Origin: JAQBZY01 sp038117205
GTDB taxonomy: Bacteria > Pseudomonadota > Alphaproteobacteria > Rhodospirillales > Casp-alpha2
Direction of reading: 5' to 3'
Assembly (NCBI GenBank): GCA_038117205.1
Contig: JAYOFL010000069.1
Location: 1-15,857, forward strand
Length of the DNA stretch: 15,857 bases
Made by a program: the position numbers and the translations under genes
Notes under the pieces: model-generated
Databases searched by the model: none
Told to the model about the DNA's origin: nothing
The model's input: only the letters and a program-made list of their open reading frames with translations
Shown here: in pieces, positions 7,956 through 14,837 of the stretch
Position numbering within the stretch: position 1 is the first letter of the stretch
How the letters are laid out: every line of letters begins with the position of its first letter

Positions 7956-8894
7956 ATGGACCTCGCCGGTCAGATGATCTTGTTCGCCAAGGTGGTTGAA
8001 AGCGGCGGCTTTTCGGCGACCGCCCGCGAGCTCGGCCTGACACCGTCCGCCGTCAGCCGGCAGATCGGCCATCTGGAAGACCGTCTCGGCATGCGGCTCT
8101 TGAACCGCTCGACCCGCCGCGTGTCGCTGACCGACGTCGGCGGCGAGTTCTACGGCCGTTGCGCCGACATCGCGCAGGAGGTGGCCGACGCCGAGGCGCT
8201 GGTGCTCGCCTTCGCCGACCATCCGCGCGGCACCCTGCACGTGGCGGCGACGTCCGCCTTCGCCAAGGCGCAGGTCATCCCCCTCCTGCCGGCGTTCCTG
8301 GACGCCAATCCGGAGCTCACCCTGTCGCTGGAATTGACGGACCGGCACCTCGATCTGGTGGAAGACCGGATCGACCTCGCCATCCGCTTTTCCGAGCAGG
8401 TCGCTGACGAGAATGCCGTCGCCCGCAAGCTGGCGCCCAACCGGCGCGTCTTCTGCGCCGCGCCGTCGTATGTCGCCGAACACGGCCAGCCGTCGTCGCC
8501 GGAGGAACTAAACGATTACAACTGCCTCCGCCTATCGACCGTGGAAGCCTTCAACCATTGGGAAATCGCCAACGGCAACGGCGCGCGGAAGGCGTCGATC
8601 ACCGGCAACTTCGACACCAACAGCACGGACGGATTGTTCCAGGCGACGCTGGCCGGGCTCGGCATCGCCAAGCTCTCGACCTATCTGGTCAACGACGCCA
8701 TCCGCGACGGCCGGCTGGTGCGCATTCTGCCCGACTACGTCGAGGACAAGTCGGAAATGCTGGCGATCTTCCCGAACAAACGGAACCTGTCGCCGAACGT
8801 CCGGGCGTTCATCGACTTCCTGACCGGCCACTTCGGTCCGGTGCCGCCGTGGGAGCGAAACGGCGTCAGCGCCGAAGCAGCGTCACGAAACTGA
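7956..8894 (+). CDS. LysR-family transcriptional regulator
   Basis: A LysR-type DNA-binding regulator of 312 residues, a usual length. The N-terminal winged helix-turn-helix (about 3-62; FAKVVESGGFSATARELGLTPSAVSRQIGHLEDRLGMRLLNRSTRRVSLTDVG in outline) is followed by a linker helix and a LysR substrate-binding domain (about 90-295) with the usual LDLVEDRIDLAIRF segment. The effector is unknown. The ATG at 7956 (MDLAGQ) fits the family; an in-frame ATG at 7938 adds six residues. It is divergent from the two 71-residue genes, which are its most likely targets by the common LysR arrangement. The 3' end overlaps the convergent folA by 29 bp. Confidence 0.93.
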   Translation: MDLAGQMILFAKVVESGGFSATARELGLTPSAVSRQIGHLEDRLGMRLLNRSTRRVSLTDVGGEFYGRCADIAQEVADAEALVLAFADHPRGTLHVAATSAFAKAQVIPLLPAFLDANPELTLSLELTDRHLDLVEDRIDLAIRFSEQVADENAVARKLAPNRRVFCAAPSYVAEHGQPSSPEELNDYNCLRLSTVEAFNHWEIANGNGARKASITGNFDTNSTDGLFQATLAGLGIAKLSTYLVNDAIRDGRLVRILPDYVEDKSEMLAIFPNKRNLSPNVRAFIDFLTGHFGPVPPWERNGVSAEAASRN

Positions 8895-9354
8895 ATTCGG
8901 TCCCGTCCGGCGCCGCCGGCTGGCGTTCACGCCGGGTTTCCAGCCAGATCGCCGGGTCGATCGCCGGGAACACGGTGTCGCCGTCGATGACGGCGTGGAT
9001 TTCCGTCAGCTCGATACGGTCGGAGAGCGGCATCGCCTGCGCGTAGATTTCGCCGCCGCCGATCACCATACCGGCCTCGGCCCCAGCCGACCGACACAAT
9101 TCGAGCGCGTTCGCCAGATCGGGTACGGCCTCGGCGCCGTCGGCACGGAATGCCGGATTGCGGGTGACGACGATGTTGCGCCGGCCGGGCAGCGGCCGGC
9201 CGATGCTCTCCCAGGTCTTCCGCCCCATGATTACCGGGTGGCCCATGGTGACGGTCTTGAAGTGCTTGAGATCGCCAGGCAGGTGCCACGGCATGCCGCC
9301 GTCGCGGCCGATGGTGCGGTTCTCCGCCATGGCGACGACGAGAACGATCCGCAC
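8866..9354 (-). CDS. folA: Dihydrofolate reductase
   Basis: Reduces dihydrofolate to tetrahydrofolate with NADPH and so regenerates the cofactor oxidised by thymidylate synthase. The protein has 162 residues, the usual size. It shows the VAMAENRTIGRDGGMPWHLPGDLKHFK segment with the catalytic acid D28, the MGRKTWESIG NADPH-binding segment, and the conserved GGGEIYAQAM. The start is a GTG at 9354, only 2 nt after the thyA stop (TGA-CC-GTG), so the two are translationally coupled. Its 3' end overlaps the convergent LysR gene by 29 bp. Confidence 0.95.
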   Translation of the reverse strand: MRIVLVVAMAENRTIGRDGGMPWHLPGDLKHFKTVTMGHPVIMGRKTWESIGRPLPGRRNIVVTRNPAFRADGAEAVPDLANALELCRSAGAEAGMVIGGGEIYAQAMPLSDRIELTEIHAVIDGDTVFPAIDPAIWLETRRERQPAAPDGTEFSFVTLLRR

Positions 9355-9356
9355 GG

Positions 9357-10151
9357 TCAGACCGCGATGGGCGCGCGGATGTGCGCGTGCGCCTCGTAGT
9401 TCTCCAGCGTGAAGTCCTCGTACTTGAAGGCGAAGAGGTCCGTCACGGCGGGATTGAGCCGCATGCTTGGCAGCGGCAACGGCTCGCGGGCGAGCTGCAG
9501 GTCCGCCTGCTCCAGATGGTTCATATAGAGGTGCGTATCGCCCAGGGTGTGCACGAAGACACCGGGCTTCAGGTTCGTCGCCTGCGCCACCATCATGGTG
9601 AGGAGCGCATAGGAGGCGATGTTGAACGGCACGCCCAGGAATACGTCAGCCGAACGCTGATAGAGCTGGCAGTTGAGCCGGCCTTCCATCACCTGGAACT
9701 GGAACAGACAATGGCACGGCGGAAGGGCCATCTCGTCGATTTCCGCCGGGTTCCAGGCGCTGACGATCATGCGCCTCGACGTCGGCTTCTCGCGGATTTC
9801 CTTGAGCACCCACTCGATTTGATCGATGTGTCCGCCACCGGGCGCAGGCCAGGAGCGCCACTGGCTGCCGTAGACGGGTCCGAGATCGCCGTTCTCGTCC
9901 GCCCACTCGTCCCAGATGCTGACGCCGTTGTCGTTCAGGTACTTGATGTTCGTGTCGCCGGCCAGGAACCACAGCAACTCGTGGATGATCGACTTCAGGT
10001 GCAGCTTCTTGGTGGTGAGCAGCGGAAAGCCGTCCGCCAGATCGAAGCGCATCTGATAGCCGAACACGGCCTGCGTGCCGGTGCCGGTGCGGTCGCCGCG
10101 GAAGACGCCGTTGTCCCGGATATGACGGAGGAGTTCGAGATATTGCCGCAT
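9357..10151 (-). CDS. thyA: Thymidylate synthase ThyA
   Basis: Converts dUMP to dTMP using methylene-tetrahydrofolate, producing dihydrofolate for the adjacent folA product. The protein has 264 residues, the same as the E. coli enzyme, with the catalytic cysteine C146 in PPCHC, the RTGTGT segment at 21-26 and the SRRMIVSAWNP phosphate-binding arginines. The ATG at 10151 begins the conserved MRQYLELL; the ribosome binding site is weak. It starts 10 nt after the stop of the upstream glycosyltransferase gene, so it may be co-transcribed with it. Confidence 0.97.
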   Translation of the reverse strand: MRQYLELLRHIRDNGVFRGDRTGTGTQAVFGYQMRFDLADGFPLLTTKKLHLKSIIHELLWFLAGDTNIKYLNDNGVSIWDEWADENGDLGPVYGSQWRSWPAPGGGHIDQIEWVLKEIREKPTSRRMIVSAWNPAEIDEMALPPCHCLFQFQVMEGRLNCQLYQRSADVFLGVPFNIASYALLTMMVAQATNLKPGVFVHTLGDTHLYMNHLEQADLQLAREPLPLPSMRLNPAVTDLFAFKYEDFTLENYEAHAHIRAPIAV

Positions 10152-10161
10152 GGGCCGGACT

Positions 10162-11283
10162 CTAACGGACGGCGCCGGGGCGTGCCAGCATGTCACGCGC
10201 GGCGGCCAGCGCGCGGTCCGGCGTGATCTGCGTAAGGCACTTGTAACGCCCGTTTTCCAGGGGATGGATGCAATTCCCGAGGCAGCCGGCGCAGTCGATT
10301 TCCGGCACCTCGAAGCGGACGTTTTCCGGCGTGATGCGCGAATCGTAGGGCACGCTGTCCACCACGTGCGCGGCGGCGGCGAGGCACAGCGTCGGCGCCC
10401 CCGCGCCCACCGCCAGGTGCATGATCGAGGTATCGACGGAAACGACCAGATCGGCGCTTCTGACCAGCGCCGCCTTGCCGGAAAGATCGGCGTTGTCGAC
10501 GACGACGCCCGCCGTCTCGGAGAGCGGCCGGTGCCTGGGCGCGCGCTCGAGATCGCCCGGACCCGCCGAGAGGACGATTTCGTGGGTCGCCGCGAAGGCC
10601 TCGGCGATATGCCGGAAGACCTCCGGCGCCGGTTCCCGCTCGGCGATGGCGGAAAACGGATGCAGCACGATCCGGGGCCTGGTCTTCGGCATTGCCGGCG
10701 GCAGCCGCGACGAATCGAAGAGCACGACGGGCGGCGGATCGTCCCGCCCGGTGAGCCTGTTCGCCAGTTCCAGCCAGCGGATCAGCCGGTGCGCCATGCC
10801 GTCCGACGGCCGCAAGAGGCGGGTGTACCACGCGTAATGTCGCCGCAGCGCCGCGTCATGCTTCGGCCAGGCGCGGGGCTCCAGGGCGAAGCGGTCGTCG
10901 GCGCCGCTCGCCATCACCAGGATGTCGTCGACGGTCGGCAGGCGCAGATGGTCCGTGCTGATGGCGATCCGCGCGTTCAACCGCCGCACCGCCGCCGCCG
11001 TTTCCAGTTTGTAGAACGGGTCGCGGATGAAGCGGCGGTAATCGACGCCGATCACGTCGATCCTTTCCGGAAACAGGAAACGGAGCCCGGCGCTTTCCTG
11101 CCGGACGATCAGCGTCGCCGGTTCGTCGGCGCCGACGAGGGCGAGAAACCGCTCCGCCATCAGGGAAAACAGGATGGTGTCGCCGAGCCCCCCCGACGAG
11201 ACGAGGACGATCCCCCGTTTCGGCTTGAGGTGGCGGGCGCGCGCACGCCTGGCGATCAGCGCGTCAATAAGGGTTGCGAACAA
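10162..11283 (-). CDS. Glycosyltransferase family 9 (heptosyltransferase-like) protein
   Basis: A GT9-type protein, the family of ADP-heptose:LPS heptosyltransferases, so a role in surface glycan assembly is likely; donor and acceptor cannot be read from sequence. The protein has 373 residues. An N-terminal SSGGLGDTILFS segment matches the GT9 nucleotide-sugar domain start, and the C-terminal domain has the VSVDTSIMHLAVGAGAPTL motif. Near the end is a four-cysteine cluster (C331, C334, C338, C349; CAGCLGNC), seen in a subset of GT9 proteins and possibly metal-binding. The start used here is a TTG at 11283 with GGAGG about 11 nt upstream; no ATG lies near it. It is followed closely by thyA. 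Confidence 0.85.
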   Translation of the reverse strand: MFATLIDALIARRARARHLKPKRGIVLVSSGGLGDTILFSLMAERFLALVGADEPATLIVRQESAGLRFLFPERIDVIGVDYRRFIRDPFYKLETAAAVRRLNARIAISTDHLRLPTVDDILVMASGADDRFALEPRAWPKHDAALRRHYAWYTRLLRPSDGMAHRLIRWLELANRLTGRDDPPPVVLFDSSRLPPAMPKTRPRIVLHPFSAIAEREPAPEVFRHIAEAFAATHEIVLSAGPGDLERAPRHRPLSETAGVVVDNADLSGKAALVRSADLVVSVDTSIMHLAVGAGAPTLCLAAAAHVVDSVPYDSRITPENVRFEVPEIDCAGCLGNCIHPLENGRYKCLTQITPDRALAAARDMLARPGAVR

Positions 11284-11371
11284 TGACAGCGGCGCCTCCT
11301 CGGTCCCGGCGCGCGCATACTAAAGCAGGATTGGTCCGCTTTGCACCGCCGTCGTTGCCGGGGGCACGATC
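11284..11371 (-). promoter_or_regulatory. Spacer with candidate promoter for GT9-thyA-folA
   Basis: This 88-bp gap separates the monooxygenase gene from the GT9 gene in the same direction. On the minus strand TAGTAT (around 11318-11323) could be a -10, with TGCAAA/GCAAAG about 16-17 nt upstream as a poor -35. The assignment is tentative. Confidence 0.25.
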
Positions 11372-12340
11372 TCAGGCGAAGCGGTGGATGATCTTCTCGC
11401 CGAAGAAGCGCGTCCCTTCCATCGGCGGCATCGGCTGGATGACGATGTAGTCGACGCCGGCATCCACCCACTGGTCGATGCGTTCGCACACCCGGGCGAC
11501 GTCGCCGGTCAGGTTCGACTGCATGACGTCGTCGACCGTCGGCGGGATCGGGAAGCGGTGCTTCCGTTCGTCGGCGTACATCTTCGCCCAGCGGAGCGTC
11601 TCCGCCTCGCCCTTGTCGGCAAGGCCGACCGCCGAGACCGCCACTTCCCAAGGCCGCGACGTCAGTTTCTTCTTCATGCCGTCGACGAGGCTCTTCACCA
11701 CCGCCGGCGCCTTCGAATACATGAACCAGACGTCGCCGTGTTTCATCATCAGTTCCTGCGTCGGCGGCGAGTCGCCGGCGATCCAGATCGGCGGGTATGG
11801 CTTCTGCGGCGGCTTCGGATAACAGAACGCGTTCTTGAGCGTGTAGAAGCGGCCCTCGAAGCTGAAACCGTCCGGCCCGTCGGTCGAGATCAGGCCGCGG
11901 ATGATGGAGAGCCCCTCGTCGAGGCGAGCGATCCGCTCCAGGCCGTCGTCGGACCATTCGTGAAAGCCGTAGGACTTCGCCTCGGCGGCGAACCAGCCGG
12001 ACCCGGGCGCCAGGATCACTCGGCCGCCGGTGATTTCGTCGAGGGTGCAGGCGATTTTCGCCGTCAGTCCGGGATGGCGGAACGTGTTGTTGATGGAATG
12101 GCCGCCGAGGCGGACCCGTTTGGTGAGCGCGCCGATGGCGGTCATCGCCGTCCAGTACTCCAGGATCGGTTTCTCGCGGTTGAGGTGCGCGTTCTCGACA
12201 TGATCCGGAATCCAGACCGAATCGAAACCGAGATCCTCGGCGATCCGGGCCATTTCCAGGGCGTACTCGAACCCTGAAGACGTCGCCCCCATCTCGCCCT
12301 GCACCGTCAGGCGGATGCCGAACTTCACCTTCTTCGCCAT
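11372..12340 (-). CDS. Luciferase-like (LLM class) flavin-dependent oxidoreductase
   Basis: A TIM-barrel flavoprotein of the bacterial luciferase-like superfamily, which oxidises or reduces small substrates with FMN or F420. The protein has 322 residues. Family features are the N-terminal FGIRL strand, EDLGFDSVWIPDHV, RVRLGGHSINNTFRHPGLTAKIACTLDEITGGR in outline, GSGWFAAEAKSYGF and the C-terminal IDQWVDAGVDYIVIQPMPP. The substrate is not predictable. The ATG at 12340 has GGAGG nine nt upstream. It is divergent from a MoaD/ThiS-like gene, and the 226-bp spacer between them carries an FNR/FixK-type box. Confidence 0.88.
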   Translation of the reverse strand: MAKKVKFGIRLTVQGEMGATSSGFEYALEMARIAEDLGFDSVWIPDHVENAHLNREKPILEYWTAMTAIGALTKRVRLGGHSINNTFRHPGLTAKIACTLDEITGGRVILAPGSGWFAAEAKSYGFHEWSDDGLERIARLDEGLSIIRGLISTDGPDGFSFEGRFYTLKNAFCYPKPPQKPYPPIWIAGDSPPTQELMMKHGDVWFMYSKAPAVVKSLVDGMKKKLTSRPWEVAVSAVGLADKGEAETLRWAKMYADERKHRFPIPPTVDDVMQSNLTGDVARVCERIDQWVDAGVDYIVIQPMPPMEGTRFFGEKIIHRFA

Positions 12341-12466
12341 GGCGTCGTTCCTCCCCGACGGCGATCCCGGTTTTTCCGGGCTTTCCGGCCGCCGATAGCT
12401 GGGACGGTTCCACCGGCCGGGACTGGCGTCAACAACGGACGGGATAATCTGAACGAACCCGTCTCG

Positions 12467-12472
12467 ATTATG
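12467..12472 (-). promoter_or_regulatory. Candidate -10 of the LLM oxidoreductase gene
   Basis: CATAAT on the minus strand (5 of 6 to TATAAT) lies 23 nt from the edge of the FNR/FixK-type box. This places the box centre near -42 relative to the expected start point at about 12460, with a 5' leader of about 120 nt. Confidence 0.4.
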
Positions 12473-12495
12473 TATTTTCGATACAGATTCCCCGA

Positions 12496-12509
12496 TTGAC
12501 CGCGATCAA
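12496..12509. promoter_or_regulatory. FNR/FixK-type binding site
   Basis: TTGAC-CGCG-ATCAA matches the FNR/FixK consensus (TTGAY-N4-ATCAA) except for one base of full symmetry. It lies in the spacer between two divergent genes. A TACCGT hexamer (12532-12537) begins 22 nt to the right, and a CATAAT on the opposite strand begins 23 nt to the left, so the box sits at about -41.5/-42 for both, the class II activation position. Confidence 0.6.
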
Positions 12510-12566
12510 TGCGGTGCCAAAACGCCGCATCTACCGTTCTCGTCAGGACGTAGTTGGGGAGCCAGC

Positions 12567-12911
12567 ATGGGCGATACGATCGCGTCGGCCGGGATCGGCC
12601 ACAATTCGGACGGCCTTGCCGGCGAGGTGCGTATCGCCGTTACCGTGAGGCTGTTCAATTCCGTCCTCTCACCGGGCGCGGGTCCGCGCGAACGGATGAT
12701 CGAGCTGCCCGCCGGCAGTTCGCTTGCCGACGTCGCGGCGGCCGTCGGCGTTCCGCAATCGCGGGTGTTCATCGCCTTTCGCAACGGCCGGGACATCGCG
12801 CCGGGTTGGCCGGCCCGCGTCGGCTGGGACCGCGTGGTCGAGGACGGCGACGCGATCGCCCTTTCCGGGCCGGTCCCGTTCAGTTGGGGCTACGGCGCGC
12901 CGGTCGTATGA
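12567..12911 (+). CDS. MoaD/ThiS-like beta-grasp protein without the C-terminal GG
   Basis: The 114-residue protein has a MoaD/ThiS-like ubiquitin fold from about residue 22: a first strand VRIAVTVRLFNSV, the ELPAGSSLADVAAAVGVP strand-helix, VFIAFRNGRDI, and the VVEDGDAIALSGPVPF segment that in MoaD is followed by the C-terminal GG tail. Here the tail is SWGYGAPVV with no GG, so it cannot be adenylated and thiocarboxylated in the usual way. A 20-residue N-terminal extension contains SAGIGHNSD. The ATG at 12567 has GGGGA about 7 nt upstream. An FNR/FixK box lies upstream, suggesting expression at low oxygen. A role near molybdenum or tungsten cofactor metabolism is possible but not shown. Confidence 0.75.
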   Translation: MGDTIASAGIGHNSDGLAGEVRIAVTVRLFNSVLSPGAGPRERMIELPAGSSLADVAAAVGVPQSRVFIAFRNGRDIAPGWPARVGWDRVVEDGDAIALSGPVPFSWGYGAPVV

Positions 12912-12916
12912 ACTTG

Positions 12917-12950
12917 TCGTCTGAACCTTTCGTCTGACACTGTCGTCTGG
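12917..12950. repeat. Three copies of TCGTCTG(A/G) at exact 13-bp period
   Basis: TCGTCTGA at 12917, TCGTCTGA at 12930 and TCGTCTGG at 12943 are each 13 bp apart, in the 49-bp gap between two convergent genes. The spacers between copies differ. It could be a remnant of slippage or a small binding array. Confidence 0.45.
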
Positions 12951-12960
12951 CCCGGCGCCG

Positions 12961-14406
12961 TCAACCCGTCGCCCGCCGCGCCGTCCCGCCGTCGACACGC
13001 CGTTCCGCGGGGAATAACACCGTCACGCGGGTGCCGCGGCCTTTCTGGCTGACGATGTCGACGCTGGCGCCGTGCCGCGCCGCCAGATCGATCACCATCG
13101 GCAGACCGAGGCCGGCGCCATCCTGGCCGCGCGTGAGAATATTGCCGGCGCGCCCGAAGCGTTCGCGGGCGACGGCGATCTCGGCCGCCGTCATACCCAC
13201 CCCCGTGTCGGCGATTTCGAAACCGATCCGGCCGTCCGCTTCGATCCGCGTCCGAACCCGGACATTGCCGCCGCGCCCCGTATACTTGACGGCATTGGTC
13301 AGCAGGTTGATCAGAATCTGCCGGACGCGGCGCTCGTCGGCGCGCAACTCGGGGGCCGGAAAGCGGTCCCGGTCCATATGCAGGACTACGCCCGCCTTCT
13401 TGGCCAGGGGCGCGATCATCGTTACCGACGACGATATCAGCGCATCCACGGAGACGCTGCCCTCGTCGAGGACGAGCGTGCCGGCCTCGGCCGCGCCGAC
13501 ATCCAGGATATCGTTGACGAGATTGAGCAGGTGATTGCCGGATCGGTTGATGGTCTCGACGCATTCCCTCTGCTTCGGCGTCGCCAGTTGTCCGTATATC
13601 CCCATCGTCAGGCACTCGGTGAAGCCGATGATGGCGTTCAGGGGCGTGCGCAACTCGTGGCTCATGTTGGAGAGGAAATCCGTTTTCGCCCGGCTGGCGT
13701 GCTCGGCGCGATTCTTCTCCCGCCCGAGGGCGTCGCGCTGGGTACTGATCTCGGCGATGGCGTCCCGCACCTTCCGTTCCAGCGGCCGGAAGATGAAGAG
13801 CGCCTCCACCAGAAGCATCAGCATCGCCGCCGCCATGGCGATAATTTCGAAGTTCCTGAGGCCCTGGATTTCCCGGCGGTTGAACTCCTCGTATTCGGTG
13901 ACGGCGGCGTTGAGGAGCGTTTCCAGCACATAGGGACCGTAGGTCACGACGTAGACGTAGGACCCGTTTTTGGCCTCGAGCTCGCCATACTCCGTCCGGT
14001 AGACCTCCTCCGCGTGTTCGAGAAACCGCTTGGTCGCGCCGTCGAGGCCGAAGCCCGGATCGAAGTAGATGGTGTCGAGGAGGGGCGTCATGATTTTGGG
14101 AATGTCGCGCGCCGGGTCGCCGTTCAGGAGCGCCGCGTGCCGTTCGCGCATCAGATGCACGGCGCGGCCGACCTGTACCCGCGCCGTGACGTAATCCTCC
14201 TCCGTGGCGCTCGCCCGCATCTGGCCGACGAAGAAGGAAATCCGGTTGGAAAGCCCGATCTGGTTGCCGGCGATGTTGATGACGCGGCCGTTGTTTTCCT
14301 GCCGCTCGATCGTATCGCGGGCGATGAAACAGATCGCGGCGATGAGAACCGCGAGCGCGCCCAAGCCGAGGATATAGCGCACGCGAATGCTTTTGACGGG
14401 ACTCAT
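12961..14406 (-). CDS. Membrane sensor histidine kinase with PilJ-like sensor region
   Basis: A two-component sensor kinase of 481 residues. A first membrane helix (about 11-29) and a second (about 187-207) enclose a periplasmic helical domain of about 155 residues. That domain begins with NIAGNQIGLSNRI (44-56), which resembles the N-terminal motif of PilJ/NarX-type sensor domains. A short cytoplasmic coil leads to the HisKA domain with the phosphorylated H250 (SHELRTPLNAIIGF) and the ATPase domain: N-box N371 (NLLTNAVKYT), G1 DTGVGM (400-405), G2 GAGLGL (430-435). The ATG at 14406 begins a proper anchor sequence and has AAGGGG 11 nt upstream; a longer form to 14544 is rejected. No response regulator is visible nearby, so it is an orphan within this window. 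Confidence 0.9.
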   Translation of the reverse strand: MSPVKSIRVRYILGLGALAVLIAAICFIARDTIERQENNGRVINIAGNQIGLSNRISFFVGQMRASATEEDYVTARVQVGRAVHLMRERHAALLNGDPARDIPKIMTPLLDTIYFDPGFGLDGATKRFLEHAEEVYRTEYGELEAKNGSYVYVVTYGPYVLETLLNAAVTEYEEFNRREIQGLRNFEIIAMAAAMLMLLVEALFIFRPLERKVRDAIAEISTQRDALGREKNRAEHASRAKTDFLSNMSHELRTPLNAIIGFTECLTMGIYGQLATPKQRECVETINRSGNHLLNLVNDILDVGAAEAGTLVLDEGSVSVDALISSSVTMIAPLAKKAGVVLHMDRDRFPAPELRADERRVRQILINLLTNAVKYTGRGGNVRVRTRIEADGRIGFEIADTGVGMTAAEIAVARERFGRAGNILTRGQDGAGLGLPMVIDLAARHGASVDIVSQKGRGTRVTVLFPAERRVDGGTARRATG

Positions 14407-14555
14407 GTCTGGGCACACCCCTTGGCGCCGTCGGCGCCTGTTCTTTTGCCGCAGAATAGCCGGCGCTCCATGACATCCGTGTGAAAGCCCGTGGAAGTGT
14501 CGGCGACGACGCCCGCCCGCCGGCTCGGCGGGAGCGCCCGACAAAGCGGGAATCC

Positions 14556-14584
14556 TTGCGGTTTTGCCGCCGAAGGCCCATATT
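14556..14584 (+). promoter_or_regulatory. Candidate promoter of the tmRNA gene
   Basis: TTGCGG (14556-14561) and CATATT (14579-14584) are 17 nt apart and would start transcription close to 14590, just before the first structured element of the tmRNA. The -10 is moderate. Confidence 0.4.
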
Positions 14585-14671
14585 CCAGGTGCCGGTTCGT
14601 CCGGCTATGGCGATAAACGCTTATCGGAATAAGCGTAGCGGACCCGGGGGCAGTGCCCGGCGCCTCCACCA

Positions 14672-14715
14672 ATTCCTTCCCCGCCTTCGGGCGAGCCGTC
14701 CGGGCGGGGATTTGC
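14672..14715 (+). other. Intervening segment removed from the tmRNA precursor
   Basis: This segment links the CCA end of the acceptor piece to the 5' end of the coding piece. It is closed by an 8-bp stem (14678-14685 with 14703-14710) and is expected to be excised during maturation, giving the two-piece RNA. Confidence 0.7.
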
Positions 14716-14801
14716 GGGGGCGAAACAGGATCGACGCGCGTGGTAAAGGGTATAGCTTTCGCCCGGCATGGTTCCGCCGTTACCGGGCCATTTTCATAAG
14801 T

Positions 14802-14837
14802 GCCAACGACAACAAGGCGCTTGCGGTCGCGGCCTAA
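14802..14837 (+). other. tmRNA proteolysis-tag reading frame
   Basis: Codons GCC to GCC followed by TAA encode ANDNKALAVAA. With the alanine carried by the tmRNA, the added tag is 12 residues, AANDNKALAVAA. The AANDN start matches alphaproteobacterial tags and the AVAA end is the ClpX recognition tail. It is two residues shorter than the 14-residue Caulobacter tag. Confidence 0.92.

Noticed and set aside
14516..14532. Perfect 7-bp hairpin CCCGCCG/CGGCGGG upstream of the tmRNA
   Set aside because: A 3-nt loop in very GC-rich sequence with no T-run; likely chance, no function assigned.
12890..14581. 563-residue minus-strand frame overlapping the histidine kinase
   Set aside because: Arg-rich shadow of the kinase, which has all the HisKA and ATPase motifs in the other frame.
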